Shown here: positions 42,255 through 51,950 of the stretch, one piece after another
Position numbering within the stretch: position 1 is the first letter of the stretch
Layout of the letters: every line of letters begins with the position of its first letter
Assembly (NCBI GenBank): GCA_937901745.1
Contig: CALGSZ010000022.1
Location: 62,001 to 126,000 of the forward strand
Direction: 5' to 3'
Source: an uncultured Chloroflexota bacterium
Lineage (GTDB): Bacteria > Chloroflexota > Chloroflexia > Thermomicrobiales > UBA6265
DNA: 64,000 bases
Position numbers and translations under genes: made by a program
The notes under the pieces: generated by a model
Database searches by the model: none
Told to the model about the DNA's origin: nothing
What the model saw: the letters and a program-made list of their open reading frames with translations, nothing else

Positions 42255-43241
42255 ATGAGGCCCCTTGGACCGTACGAGCAGTACCTCATCCATGAGTTCG
42301 TCGAGGATTACCAGGATGGGCTCATGTCGCGGCGCGACATGATGCGGCGGGTGCTCCATATTACCGGTGGAGTAGCCACGGCGGCGACAGTACTGACCAA
42401 GCTTGGCGTCAAGCCGGTCAGCCGGTCCGCCGCGGCGCAGGAAGCGACCCCCTCTCCGGTGGCCGGTCCGCGAAGTCCTCTCTCAGTTCCCGCTGACGAT
42501 CCGCGAGTGATCGGCGAGGACATCACGTTTCCCGGTGACGGCGCGACGATCATGGCATACCAGGCGCGGCCGTCTGGTCAGGCCGGAGCCACTCCCGCGG
42601 CGATGATGGAGGGGACGCCCGCTGCTGGCGGACTCCCGGTCGTGCTGATCTGCCACGAGAACCGCGGGCTGACGGAACACATTCGAGATGTGGCGCGCCG
42701 GTACGCGGTCGAGGGGTACCTGGCCTGCGCAGTTGATCTGCTGAGCCGCGAGGGAGGCACGGGGGCGATCGCCGACCAATCGCAGATTCCATCGCTCCTG
42801 ACCGGAGACGTCGACCCAATGCGGCACGTCAGCGACTTCCAAGCCGCCATCGAGTACTACCGCGGACAGGAGATCGCGAACATCGACCGCCTGGCGATGA
42901 CCGGCTTCTGCTTCGGTGGTGGGATCACCTGGCTGGCAGCGACGGCCATTCCCGAGCTGAAAGCCGCCGCCCCGTATTACGGTCCGCCGCCCCCGCTCGA
43001 TCGCGTCCCGATGATCCGAGCGGCGGTCATCGGCATCTATTCCGATGATCCTGACGACTTCGCGAACAACGGCCGGGATGAGCTGCAAGCGGCGCTGGAG
43101 GCGGCTGGCGTCACCTTCGAGATCAAGGTCTATCCGAACACGCAGCACGCCTTCAATAACGACACCGGCCCTCGCTACAACGAGGAGGCGTCGCTTGCTG
43201 CCTGGCGCGACGTCCAAGCCTGGTTCCGGCAGTACGTCTGA
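42255..43241 (+). CDS. Dienelactone hydrolase family protein, Tat-type signal
   Basis: A 328-aa alpha/beta hydrolase of the dienelactone hydrolase family. The family elements are the Glu of ICHENRGLTEHIRDV, the nucleophile Cys in MTGFCFGGG, the Asp in YSDDPDDFA and the His in NTQHAFNND, the Cys-Asp-His triad. The N-terminus holds SRRDMMRRVLHITGG, a twin-Arg signal-like sequence, so the protein may be exported through Tat. GGAAGGAGGG precedes the ATG. The substrate is not known. Confidence 0.9.
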   Translation: MRPLGPYEQYLIHEFVEDYQDGLMSRRDMMRRVLHITGGVATAATVLTKLGVKPVSRSAAAQEATPSPVAGPRSPLSVPADDPRVIGEDITFPGDGATIMAYQARPSGQAGATPAAMMEGTPAAGGLPVVLICHENRGLTEHIRDVARRYAVEGYLACAVDLLSREGGTGAIADQSQIPSLLTGDVDPMRHVSDFQAAIEYYRGQEIANIDRLAMTGFCFGGGITWLAATAIPELKAAAPYYGPPPPLDRVPMIRAAVIGIYSDDPDDFANNGRDELQAALEAAGVTFEIKVYPNTQHAFNNDTGPRYNEEASLAAWRDVQAWFRQYV

Positions 43242-43324
43242 GCGAAACGCCAACCTGAGAGCTGCTCGAGAGGTAGCCGGCGGCGAGGCGGTAACGTAAA
43301 CTTAGATATGGCACACGCCTCGTC

Positions 43325-43408
43325 GCCGGGTTGGCGAAACTGGCAGACGCGCCAGCCTTAGGAGCTGGTGGCCGCAAGGCCGTGGGGGTTCGAATCCCTT
43401 ACCCGGCA
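43325..43408 (+). tRNA. tRNA-Leu (UAG anticodon)
   Basis: A complete cloverleaf: acceptor GCCGGGT/ACCCGGC, a long variable arm (GGTGGCCGCAAGGCCGT), T-loop GGTTCGAATCC, and anticodon loop CTTAGGA with anticodon TAG. The long variable arm fits a class II leucine tRNA reading CUA and other CUN codons. The CCA end is not fully encoded. A strong terminator follows. Confidence 0.96.
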
Positions 43409-43441
43409 CCCTGTTCCTGCCACTTTGAGATCCATACAAGA

Positions 43442-43471
43442 CGGAACCCCGCATCGAGGTGCGGGGTTCCG
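43442..43471 (+). terminator. Terminator after tRNA-Leu
   Basis: CGGAACCCCGCA (43442-43453) pairs perfectly over 12 bp with TGCGGGGTTCCG (43460-43471); loop TCGAGG; followed by CGTCTATTGT. It closes the tRNA transcript. Confidence 0.85.
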
Positions 43472-43609
43472 CGTCTATTGTGCGCCTGCGTCGGCCGCTC
43501 CTTACGGAAGACGGGTTTCAGCGAGGCAGCGCTGCCCTCACCCCTGCCGCACCCAACTTGTGGGGACCGCACCAAGGGTGAGGGAAATCCCCGGCCGTCC
43601 GCGAGGCTT

Positions 43610-44359
43610 CTACCTCAGATAGGCGTTGGCCACCCAGCCAACCGCCCCGTTGTAATCGACGCTTCGGTAGCCGTTGACGATCTCTAGGTCATAGTCCTTG
43701 ACGATCGCGCCAGCCGGCACGACGAGCAGGATCTGGGCGCTGATGTTTGGCCTGGCCCGCAGATTGAGCGCCGCCGTGGTCGTGAAGACCGCTGGCCCCT
43801 CCCCGCCGTGCGGCGCGAGGTACTGGTCATAGATCCAGCCGCCCTGCCCGTTGTGGATGGCGTAGCGGTAACCGTCCTGCCTCCGGTCGCTGATCTGGAT
43901 CACGGTTCCCTTGGTCAGCACGCGTATGACGCTGTTGCTCATCGAGGGGCCGGTCCGGAAGTTGACGTCGGTCGTCGTCACCGCCTCACCGATGATCGGC
44001 GGAGCGGCGGCCGCCGCTTCGAGATACGCGCCGTACGCCCAACCGATCAGTCCCTGATACTCGACCTTCATAAAGCCGTTCTTTTCGGCGTAGCGATTGT
44101 TGACGATCGCTCCTTGCGGCATGACGAGGCGTACCTTCGCGTTCAGACTCGGTTTGGCTCGTAGGTTGAGAGCGGTCGTCGTCCGCAATGGTCCGTCGCC
44201 ACTGCGCGCCGCAACGCCCCCGCCACGGACGAGAGACGCGCCACCGGCGACCGCCACCGCTCCCGCCCCGAGCATGAGGCGGAGCGTCTCCCGCCGATCC
44301 AGCGTCCGTCCCAAGCTCGACGCTACTGCACCACCGTCCTCTAGTTGCTCACGCGGCAT
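43610..44359 (-). CDS. Tat-exported protein with three SH3 domains
   Basis: A 249-aa exported protein. The Tat signal contains DRRETLRLMLGAGAVAVAGG, and three bacterial SH3 domains follow (about 60-120, 128-180 and 190-249), with repeated openings TTALNLRAKPS, TTDVNFRTGPS and TTAALNLRARPN and closing GW/GWI tracts. It has no catalytic domain and probably binds the cell wall. Start at ATG 44359 with AGAAAGGA 8 nt upstream; an in-frame ATG at 44383 is less favoured. A paralogue is encoded next door. Confidence 0.85.
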   Translation of the reverse strand: MPREQLEDGGAVASSLGRTLDRRETLRLMLGAGAVAVAGGASLVRGGGVAARSGDGPLRTTTALNLRAKPSLNAKVRLVMPQGAIVNNRYAEKNGFMKVEYQGLIGWAYGAYLEAAAAAPPIIGEAVTTTDVNFRTGPSMSNSVIRVLTKGTVIQISDRRQDGYRYAIHNGQGGWIYDQYLAPHGGEGPAVFTTTAALNLRARPNISAQILLVVPAGAIVKDYDLEIVNGYRSVDYNGAVGWVANAYLR

Positions 44360-44666
44360 TTCGACGTCCTTTCTTATGGTCATGCCATCCCATTACGACC
44401 GATTTCCAAGTGGCCGACCTCTTGAACCATTCGCTCGACCACGATTGCATCCTACGGAACGAAGTGACGGCTTCGCGTCTGGTGAACAACGTAATTCGGC
44501 GGTAGGTAGCGGATTGGGGCGACCTACGTAGGCCTCCGTATTCCGCCGGCCCGGCCCACGCAATCCGTAGAACGTGGAAGACGCGGATGCGGACAATGAC
44601 GGAGTGCGCCGTCCGACTCGAAGGTCAGGCGGCGCACACTCCGCTTGAGTTTCAGGTTGGCTGGAA

Positions 44667-45377
44667 TCAGGCCGCGGAGAGGTAGTCGCCAGCCACCCAG
44701 CCCTCGTCACCTTCCGAATCGAAGGTCACCTTGTACCAGGAGTAGTTGTCAGCCACGACAGGACCTTCTTGGACGACCAGGTAGTCCCCTTGATAGACAA
44801 GGGAAATGACGTGATGCGAAAGGCTTGGCCCCGTGCGCACGTTCAGCGCGTCGGTCACGACGATCACCTCATCACCGGGCATGAAGGACTGCCGACGTGC
44901 GAAATCCAGGTAGTCCCCATGTGCGTAACCCGAGAGGCCATTCCGCATTCCGACATCGTAGAAGCCGTTGGTCGGACCGCCGAGTAACTGCACAGTCTCC
45001 CCTGGTGGTATCACCGTGATTACGGCGTAAGACAAACCCGGGCCTTCTCGCAGGTTGAGCCAGTCAGTCGTCGTCGCCGCGGCCGGGTACAGGATGAGGT
45101 AGTCGGTAAACGCCCACCCCTCCGTGGCACCATAGGTGACGTAGGTGAAGCCGTTCTGTGGAGCTACGGTCGGATCCCACTCGATTTCCGCGCCCGGCGG
45201 CATCACGTCGAGGATCGCGGCGGACAGGCTTGGCTCCGCGCGGAGATTGAGCCAGTCGGTCGTCGTAGCGGGGCATGGGAAACAGGAGACAGCCGCGCTC
45301 GGCCGCGCCGGCACAGCTACCGCGGAGGCGAGCGCAGCAAAGAGAAGGGTGACAATTAGGACTGCTCGGTGACGCAT
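44667..45377 (-). CDS. Sec-exported protein with three SH3 domains
   Basis: A 236-aa exported protein with a Sec signal (VLIVTLLFAALASAVAVPARPSA is split by the signal cleavage) and three SH3 repeats. The first two begin TTTDWLNLRAEPS and TTTDWLNLREGPG and so are close duplicates; the third begins TDALNVRTGPS. Closing tracts end in GW(A/V)..DYL. It is a paralogue of the adjacent Tat-exported gene and of the SH3 region of the L,D-transpeptidase. GAGGAG lies upstream of ATG 45377. Confidence 0.83.
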   Translation of the reverse strand: MRHRAVLIVTLLFAALASAVAVPARPSAAVSCFPCPATTTDWLNLRAEPSLSAAILDVMPPGAEIEWDPTVAPQNGFTYVTYGATEGWAFTDYLILYPAAATTTDWLNLREGPGLSYAVITVIPPGETVQLLGGPTNGFYDVGMRNGLSGYAHGDYLDFARRQSFMPGDEVIVVTDALNVRTGPSLSHHVISLVYQGDYLVVQEGPVVADNYSWYKVTFDSEGDEGWVAGDYLSAA

Positions 45378-45685
45378 CGTAAGATTCTCCTCGGCCAAAA
45401 CGGATCGCAGGCTATCCGCGCCGGCTCCTAGAAGCTTTGGTCCCTCTCGAACCTGCGCACCTACTCACGTAAATCCGTCCGTGCGGGCGAATCCGCGATT
45501 CCTGGCCAGGGCTGCGCGTTCGCTCATCTCCCGGCACGCATGTTGTCCCAGCTACGTTTCGCTCCCGCTGAGAAGGTCCGGAGTGCCGTCGGCAAATGGC
45601 TGGAGCCCCCGCGCGCTGATCGGCTTGCTCCTAGCTACAATGCGCGCCACGGCAACTCAGGGCGAGTCGGGAAGGAAGGGCAAAC
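45378..45685. other. Intergenic region with -10 element for the CocE-type gene
   Basis: A 308-bp gap between divergent genes. TACAAT at 45636-45641 is a good -10 for the + strand gene with a leader of about 38 nt, but a matching -35 is not evident. No gene, RNA or terminator was recognised. Confidence 0.4.
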
Positions 45686-47389
45686 ATGAGCGTTCTTCGG
45701 CCGTTCGGCGTCCGGTGTGAGCACAACGTGCGCGTTCCGATGCGAGACGGGGTGGAGCTTTCGGCGGACATCTACTTTCCGGATCAGGGTGATGGTCCCT
45801 GGCCCGTCATCCTCGTCCGCACGCCCTACGACAACAACGTCCTCCTCGAGCACGCCGTCTTCTGGGCGCAGAACGGCTATGCCTACGTCGCGCAGGACGT
45901 GCGCGGGCGCTACGACTCCGACGGCGAGTTCGTCCCCTGGGTCCACGAGACAGACGACGCCTTCGACACCCTCGAATGGCTCGGCAAGCAGCCTTGGTGC
46001 GACGGTAACGTCGGAATGTCCGGAAGCTCGTACCTGGGTCAGGTCCAGTGGCAGGCGGCGTTCACCGGCCACCCGCTTCTCAAGGCGATCGCTCCGCGCG
46101 TGATGGGCTCCAATCTCCACGAGAGCCCGCACTACCAAGGCGGCGCCTTCGGTCTCGGCGTCAACGCGACGTGGGGCTGGCGGACGATGGCGCGAACGAT
46201 GCAGCGCATTGATCACTTCGATTGGCCGCGCGTCCTGCGCACCCTCCCGCTCAAGGACATGGACGCGGTTTCCGGACGGCGCCACCCGGCGTGGTCGGAT
46301 TGGATCGCGCATCCCGATTACGACGACTACTGGAAGCCCTACGCGGTGACGGAGAACGCCGAGAAGATCCGCGTTCCCGTGCTCCAGATCTGCGGCTGGT
46401 ACGACCTCTACGCGGGCGGGATGATGGAGAACTTCGTCATCCTGCGAGAGCGCGCCGGCACGCAGATCGCCCGCGAGAATCAGCACATGATCATGGGACC
46501 GTGGACGCACAATCAGGCCGGCATCGCTCCGCCGGGCACGACCCACGCCGGCGAGCGAGATTTCGGAACCGGCTCACTCCTCGACACCCGCTCGATCGAG
46601 CTTGCTTGGTTCGACCGCTGGCTGAAGGGCAAGGAGCCGGACTTCACCGAGCCGCCGGTCAAGATCTTTGTGATGGGCGAGAATGTCTGGCGCGACGAGT
46701 GGGAGTGGCCGCTCGCCCGGACGGTCTGGACGCCGTTCTACCTCCATTCCGGCGGGCACGCGAATTCCCTGCGCGGCGACGGCGTCCTCAGCACCGACCC
46801 GCCAGGCGACGAGCCGCCCGACACCTACATCTACGACCCGGACAACCCGGTGCCAACGCTTGGCGGATGCAACTGCTGCAACCCGGAGATCATCCCCTGG
46901 GGCGCCTACGATCAGCGCCCGGTCGAGGCTCGTGACGATGTCCTCGTCTACACCACCGCCCCGCTGACCGAAGATGTGGAAGTCACCGGTCCGATCGTCT
47001 GCCACCTCTACGCGGCGACCGACGGGCCCGACACCGACTTCACGGCCAAGCTCGTCGACGTCTTCCCCGACGGCACCGCCTACAACCTCTGCGACGGCAT
47101 CGTGCGCGGCCGCTATCACGCCGACCGCACCAAAGCGCAGCTCCTCGAGCCAGGCCGCATCTACGAGTTCACGATTGACCTCTGGGTGACGTCGAATGTG
47201 TTCCGCAAGGGGCACCGCATCCGGGTCGAGATTTCCAGCAGCAACTTCCCGCGCTTCGACCGGAATCCGAACACCGGGCACCCGTTCGGGCAGGACGCCG
47301 AGCTACGCGTCGCCCGGCAACACGTCTATCACAACGCGGCGCATCGCTCGCACATCCTGCTGCCGATCGTCCCGCGAAATGGGGGTTAG
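45686..47389 (+). CDS. CocE/NonD-family hydrolase (X-Pro dipeptidyl-peptidase class)
   Basis: A 567-aa alpha/beta hydrolase of the S15/CocE group. The nucleophile Ser lies in GNVGMSGSSYLGQ, the Asp-rich N-terminal RDGVELSADIYFP is typical, and a C-terminal jelly-roll domain (about 390-567, with VTGPIVCHLYAATDGPDTDF) is present. These enzymes cleave esters or N-acyl/proline-type amides. GGAAGG lies before the ATG. Cytoplasmic, no signal peptide. Substrate not inferable. Confidence 0.92.
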   Translation: MSVLRPFGVRCEHNVRVPMRDGVELSADIYFPDQGDGPWPVILVRTPYDNNVLLEHAVFWAQNGYAYVAQDVRGRYDSDGEFVPWVHETDDAFDTLEWLGKQPWCDGNVGMSGSSYLGQVQWQAAFTGHPLLKAIAPRVMGSNLHESPHYQGGAFGLGVNATWGWRTMARTMQRIDHFDWPRVLRTLPLKDMDAVSGRRHPAWSDWIAHPDYDDYWKPYAVTENAEKIRVPVLQICGWYDLYAGGMMENFVILRERAGTQIARENQHMIMGPWTHNQAGIAPPGTTHAGERDFGTGSLLDTRSIELAWFDRWLKGKEPDFTEPPVKIFVMGENVWRDEWEWPLARTVWTPFYLHSGGHANSLRGDGVLSTDPPGDEPPDTYIYDPDNPVPTLGGCNCCNPEIIPWGAYDQRPVEARDDVLVYTTAPLTEDVEVTGPIVCHLYAATDGPDTDFTAKLVDVFPDGTAYNLCDGIVRGRYHADRTKAQLLEPGRIYEFTIDLWVTSNVFRKGHRIRVEISSSNFPRFDRNPNTGHPFGQDAELRVARQHVYHNAAHRSHILLPIVPRNGG

Positions 47390-47581
47390 CCCCCCGCCGC
47401 TCCAGACCGGCTCAACCGATACGACGCGCCGGCCTCGAGCCGCTTCGGCACCTGGACGCGAGTGCTGGCGGGACCAGCGACATGCCGAGCGCGGGCGATG
47501 CCAACGGCCGCGGAATCGGAGAGAATGATCGGCGCTGCGAAAGACGATGCGACTCGGTGGCGACCAGAGAGGAGACGGTCG

Positions 47582-48577
47582 ATGGGTCAGCTCGGAGTTG
47601 GAGTCGTCGGAGTCGGGATGATCGGGCGGCGGCATGCCGAAAACCTCGCCTGGCGCATTCCGCGCGCGAGGCTCGTCGCCGTCGCGGACGCTCGGTCAGA
47701 GGTGGCGAAGGCCGTTGCCGAGGAGCTCGGCGCGCCGCATTGGTTCACGACGGCGGACGAGCTGGCCGCGCACCCGGATGTCGAGGCGATCGTCGTCGCG
47801 TCGAGTCATCACGCGCATCTCGAGGGCATCCTCGCTGCCGCCCGGCACATGAAGGATGTCCTCTGCGAGAAGCCGATCACGCCGACACTCGCCGAAGCCG
47901 ACCAGGCGATCGCCGCGGTCGAATCGTCCGGAATCCGGCTGGACATCGGATTCATGCGACGGTACGACCCGGCCTACGTCGCGGCGAAGCAACGGATCGA
48001 CGCCGGCGAGATCGGCGACCCAATCGGCATCAAGGCGACCCATCGCAATGCAACCCTCCCGCCCTCCTTTGCCGGCAGCGATGTCGGCGCATTCGTCGAC
48101 GCGGCCGTCCACGATTACGACAACGCGCGCTGGCTGCTTGGGGACGAAGTCGTCGAGGTGCAGGCAATGACCGCGCCGGTCCTGGAGCCGCGCCGCGGAG
48201 ACGACCTAGCCCTCTCGTCGCTGCGTTTCGCTCGCGGCGGGCTCGGGAACGTCGAGGTCTACCTTACGTGCCAGTATGCCTACGACGTGAGGACAGAGGT
48301 CATCGGCACGAAGGGCACGATCTTCATCGGCTCGCTGCCGGATTCGGCGTGCTTCGTGGCGACCGCCAACGGGGTCAGCTACCGCGCGGTCGATCACTGG
48401 CTGCGCCGCTTCGGCGAGGCGTACCTGCGGGAGCTGGAGGATTGGGTAGAGCGCACGCTGAGCGGCGCCCCGCCCGCCGTCACCGGCCACGACGGCCGCG
48501 CCGCGCTGGAGATCGCGCTGGCAGCGACGCGCTCGGCCCGGATCGGCGCCCCAGTTGCGCTACCCTTCACGCCGTGA
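47582..48577 (+). CDS. Gfo/Idh/MocA-family dehydrogenase
   Basis: A 331-aa NAD(P)-dependent oxidoreductase, probably for an inositol or sugar. The Rossmann opening VGVVGVGMIGRRHAENLA and the catalytic-loop motif CEKPITPT are clear, and the C-terminal domain carries FVDAAVHDYDNARWLLG with the family's D..vHD/DxxxxLLG pattern, close to inositol 2-dehydrogenase. The ATG at 47582 is preceded by GAGGAGACGG; the frame is open upstream to 47462. It lies 64 nt before the Ldh2 gene, likely the same operon. Confidence 0.9.
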   Translation: MGQLGVGVVGVGMIGRRHAENLAWRIPRARLVAVADARSEVAKAVAEELGAPHWFTTADELAAHPDVEAIVVASSHHAHLEGILAAARHMKDVLCEKPITPTLAEADQAIAAVESSGIRLDIGFMRRYDPAYVAAKQRIDAGEIGDPIGIKATHRNATLPPSFAGSDVGAFVDAAVHDYDNARWLLGDEVVEVQAMTAPVLEPRRGDDLALSSLRFARGGLGNVEVYLTCQYAYDVRTEVIGTKGTIFIGSLPDSACFVATANGVSYRAVDHWLRRFGEAYLRELEDWVERTLSGAPPAVTGHDGRAALEIALAATRSARIGAPVALPFTP

Positions 48578-48641
48578 GACAGCAGAGGAGGATCCGCGCC
48601 ACGATGTCCGCGCTAAACACGCCATCTCGGGAGTGACGCCC

Positions 48642-49694
48642 ATGCCAACCGTGCTCGCTGACACATTGCGCGACCTGATGCGCGCCATCTTCGAAGCGGT
48701 CGGCACGCCTCCCGACACGGCGCGATTCGTCGGCGACTCCCTGGTCGACGCCAACCTGGCCGGCCACGACTCACACGGCGTGATCCGGATCCTCCATTAC
48801 GTTGAGATGGTCCGCGCCGGCAAGGTCGATCCGCGCGCGGAGCCATGCGTCGTCCATCGCTTCGGAGCGACGGCGACGCTGGACGCGAATTGGGGATGGG
48901 GTCAGCCGGCGATGATGCTGGCGACGGAGACAGCGATCGAGCTTGCCCGCCAGTATGGGCTCGGCGCGGCGGTCGTGCGGCGCTGCTACCACATCGGCCG
49001 CGTCGCTCCGTACGTGGAGACGATCGCCCGCGCTGGCATGATCGGTATCGCGACGACGAATGCCGGACCTGCCGTCGCGCCCTACGGCGCCCGCTCGCGC
49101 GTGCTCGGCACCAACCCGATCGCCTGGGCAGCGCCGCGCGCGGACGGCAAGGAGCCGATCTGCCTCGATATCGCCACGGCGGCGGTGGCGGAAGGAAAGC
49201 TCAGGGTTGCTCGCGCCAAAGGAGCGCCAGCGCCGCCGGGCGCGATCGTCAACGTCGAGGGGCACCCCTCGCTCGATCCGAACGACTTCTACGCCGGCGG
49301 CGCGCTGCTGCCGTTCGGCGCGCACAAGGGTTCCGGTTTGAGTGTCCTCGTGCAGATTCTCGGCCGCGGGCTGGCCAGCATGGACCGGGACCAGCTGCTG
49401 AGCCATCGCGGCGGGAACGGGCCGTTCGTCCTGGCAATCGATCCCGCCGCGTTCGGTCCTCGTGAGGCCTTCATCGAGGCGGTCGAGGCGCAGTGCGCGG
49501 AGATCACGAGCGCGACTCCCGCCGAGGGCTTCGATGCGGTGCTGCTGCCAGGCGAGCCGGAGCTGGCCGCGCGGGCCGAGCGCTTGGCGAACGGCATTCC
49601 AGTGCCTGAAACGACTTGGAACGAGCTCCTCGCCCTCGCCGCCGAGCTGGGGATCGGCGTCGCCGGCCCGGCCCAGGCTAGTCCATCACAATAA
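48642..49694 (+). CDS. Malate/L-lactate dehydrogenase family (Ldh2) oxidoreductase
   Basis: A 350-aa NAD(P)-dependent dehydrogenase of the Ldh2/MDH2 family (includes ureidoglycolate, sulfolactate and 2,3-diketogulonate enzymes). The catalytic-His box AGHDSHGVIR and the nucleotide-binding features TTNAGPAVAPYGARSRVLGT are present. GGGAG lies 8 nt before the ATG. Its last 17 bp overlap the stop of the convergent M24 gene. Substrate uncertain. Confidence 0.9.
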   Translation: MPTVLADTLRDLMRAIFEAVGTPPDTARFVGDSLVDANLAGHDSHGVIRILHYVEMVRAGKVDPRAEPCVVHRFGATATLDANWGWGQPAMMLATETAIELARQYGLGAAVVRRCYHIGRVAPYVETIARAGMIGIATTNAGPAVAPYGARSRVLGTNPIAWAAPRADGKEPICLDIATAAVAEGKLRVARAKGAPAPPGAIVNVEGHPSLDPNDFYAGGALLPFGAHKGSGLSVLVQILGRGLASMDRDQLLSHRGGNGPFVLAIDPAAFGPREAFIEAVEAQCAEITSATPAEGFDAVLLPGEPELAARAERLANGIPVPETTWNELLALAAELGIGVAGPAQASPSQ

Positions 49695-50802
49695 TCTCGC
49701 GGCTGGCGTTGTTCAGGCGCTCGCCGCCCGTCTCGGTGCAGAGCACCGCGTCCTCGATCCGCACGCCGAACCGGCCTTCGAGGTAGATACCCGGCTCGTC
49801 GCTGAAGATCATCCCCGGCTGCAGTGGCAGCGTGTTGCCGCTGACGAGATACGGTTCCTCGTGGACATCCAAACCGAGGCCGTGCCCGACGCGGTGCAGG
49901 AACTGCGGGCCGTATCCCGCCTCGGTGATGATCTGCCGGGCCACCTGGTCGAGCCGCTCGCAGGGCACGCCGGGCTTGACCGCCTCGAACGTCGCCTGGT
50001 TCGCCTTCAGCACGATCTCGTAGACCCGGCGGAATTCCTCGGTCGGCTCGCTGCCGACGACGACCGTGCGAGTGATGTCGGAGTTGTAGCCGTGCAGCAC
50101 GCCGCCCCAGTCGAAGATCACCACATCGCCTCGCTGAATGACGCGGTCGCCGGTGTGGTAATGGGGCGCGGCGCTATTCGGCCCGCTGGCGCAGATGCCG
50201 AAGTTGCCTCCCAGCCCCCGCTTCTTCATCAGCCCGGCCAGGCGCTCCATCGCCTGCGTCTCGGTCAGCCCGCTGATCGGGCCGCTGGCGACGAACTCAG
50301 CCCACGCCTCGTCCGTCAGGCGAGAGACTTCCCGCATCACCGCGATTTCGTAGGCATCCTTGCACATGCGCAGCGCGCGCATCACGTTCTGCGCCGGAAG
50401 CCAGCGGGCGCCGGGCATCGCCGCCTGCAGCCGGAGCAGGAAGACACTCCAGAGCTGGTCGCCAACGGCGATGGTCTTGCCGTCTACCGATCCGGCTAGC
50501 TTCGCCGCCAGCTCGGCCGGCGACTGCGTCTCCTCCCAGGCATGGATCTCGACGAGATCCGCCTGCTCCTTGGCGTTCGGCGCCTCCAGCACCGGAACGA
50601 TCAAGAACGGCGCGCCCTGCCTCGGCACGCCGAGGAGATTCATCCGCTCGCTGACGTGAGCACGGAAGCCCGTCAAGTAGAACAGATCGGACGACGGTCC
50701 AAGCAGGAGCAGATCGACACCTTGGCGCTCCAGCTCTTCCTTCGCCCGGCGTATGCGCTCGACAAAGACATCCTCTGGGGGCGCTGCCAGCGACACGGTC
50801 AT
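49678..50802 (-). CDS. M24-family Xaa-Pro peptidase-like protein
   Basis: A 374-aa pita-bread fold metallopeptidase. The creatinase-like N-terminal domain is followed by the M24 catalytic domain with the dinuclear-metal ligands: FDWGG and NSDITR (Asp, Asp), HRVGHGLGLDVHE (His), DEPGIY (Glu) and RIEDAV (Glu). Prolidase or Xaa-Pro aminopeptidase activity is likely. Upstream sequence GCTGATTGC holds no strong ribosome site, so the ATG at 50802 is moderately certain. Confidence 0.92.
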   Translation of the reverse strand: MTVSLAAPPEDVFVERIRRAKEELERQGVDLLLLGPSSDLFYLTGFRAHVSERMNLLGVPRQGAPFLIVPVLEAPNAKEQADLVEIHAWEETQSPAELAAKLAGSVDGKTIAVGDQLWSVFLLRLQAAMPGARWLPAQNVMRALRMCKDAYEIAVMREVSRLTDEAWAEFVASGPISGLTETQAMERLAGLMKKRGLGGNFGICASGPNSAAPHYHTGDRVIQRGDVVIFDWGGVLHGYNSDITRTVVVGSEPTEEFRRVYEIVLKANQATFEAVKPGVPCERLDQVARQIITEAGYGPQFLHRVGHGLGLDVHEEPYLVSGNTLPLQPGMIFSDEPGIYLEGRFGVRIEDAVLCTETGGERLNNASREIIVMD

Positions 50803-51080
50803 GCAATCAGCCTCCTCAATCGGTGGCCGCTCGGTGGCGGCTCATAGCCGGCGGCGCGACACGAAATTTTCCGGCCACGCATCGGGATTCTAGCCCAGCA
50901 GGAGGCAAGTGGAGCCATGCCTTTGGGGGCAAGGTACGCGAGGGAAGGCATCAGACCTGGCGATAGTGAATGCCATCGCGGCTCGGCTCGAATGCTAATT
51001 CGCATGAAGGTGCGGGGACGTGCTATCACTCCTGCTAGGGTGGGCGGCAACGCGTGCCGCAGAAGGATAGGCAGGAGGAG

Positions 51081-51932
51081 ATGGCGGCAGCTCCGGTCAT
51101 CGAGGTGGAAGGGCTGGTCAAGCGCTACGGCGCGGTGCAAGCGCTGGCCGGCATCTCGTTTTCAGTCGCGGAAGGTGAGATCTTCGGGTTCCTGGGTCAC
51201 AACGGCGCTGGCAAGACGACGACGATCCGGGTGCTGACGGGCCGCACCAAGCCGACCTCGGGGTCGGCGAAAGTGGCCGGGCACGATGTCGTCAGCGACA
51301 TGCCTCGCATCAAGCCGCTGATCAACCTGGTCTTCGAGGACCAGAACCTCTACGAGCGGCTGACGGGTTACGACAACCTCATCTTATTCGCCGACCTCTA
51401 TCGTCAACCGCACAGCCGGGCCGAAGAGCTGCTGTCGCTGGTCGGACTGAGCGACGCCGCCAAGCGCCGCGTCAAGACCTACTCCTCCGGAATGAAGCAG
51501 CGGCTGCTAGTGGCCCGCGCGCTGATCAACCGCCCCCGCGTCCTCTTCCTCGACGAGCCGACGCGAGGGCTCGACCCGGCCTCCGCCCGCGAGATCCGCA
51601 ACATCATTCGCGACATGAGCCGGGAAGGCACCACCGTCTTTCTGACGACGCACTCGATGGAGGAAGCGGACGAGCTGTGCGACCGCGTCGCCTTTCTGGC
51701 GAAGGGCAGGATTGTCGCGCTGGACACACCGCGCGAGCTCAAGCTGCGCTACGGCCAGCGCACCGCGACGGTCCTGCTGCGTGACCGGCGCGAAGTGCAG
51801 ATCTGCCTGGACGACGCGACGGATGCTCGGCGCCTGGCGGAGTGGATGGAAGCTGGCGAGGTGCTGACGATCCATTCCAACGAGGGCACGCTCGAAGACG
51901 TCTTCATCGCGCTGGCTGGTCAGCCACTCTAA
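51081..51932 (+). CDS. ABC transporter ATP-binding protein
   Basis: A 283-aa nucleotide-binding subunit of an ABC-2 exporter. Walker A GHNGAGKTT, the signature YSSGMKQRLLVARAL, Walker B RVLFLDEPT and the H-loop TTHSMEEADEL are all present. A C-terminal extension is typical of DrrA/NatA-like exporter ATPases. AGGAGG lies only 2-3 nt before ATG 51081, so a start at GTG 51054 is possible. It is coupled to the permease gene 18 nt later. Confidence 0.95.
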   Translation: MAAAPVIEVEGLVKRYGAVQALAGISFSVAEGEIFGFLGHNGAGKTTTIRVLTGRTKPTSGSAKVAGHDVVSDMPRIKPLINLVFEDQNLYERLTGYDNLILFADLYRQPHSRAEELLSLVGLSDAAKRRVKTYSSGMKQRLLVARALINRPRVLFLDEPTRGLDPASAREIRNIIRDMSREGTTVFLTTHSMEEADELCDRVAFLAKGRIVALDTPRELKLRYGQRTATVLLRDRREVQICLDDATDARRLAEWMEAGEVLTIHSNEGTLEDVFIALAGQPL

Positions 51933-51950
51933 GCCGGAGAGTTGGGAACG

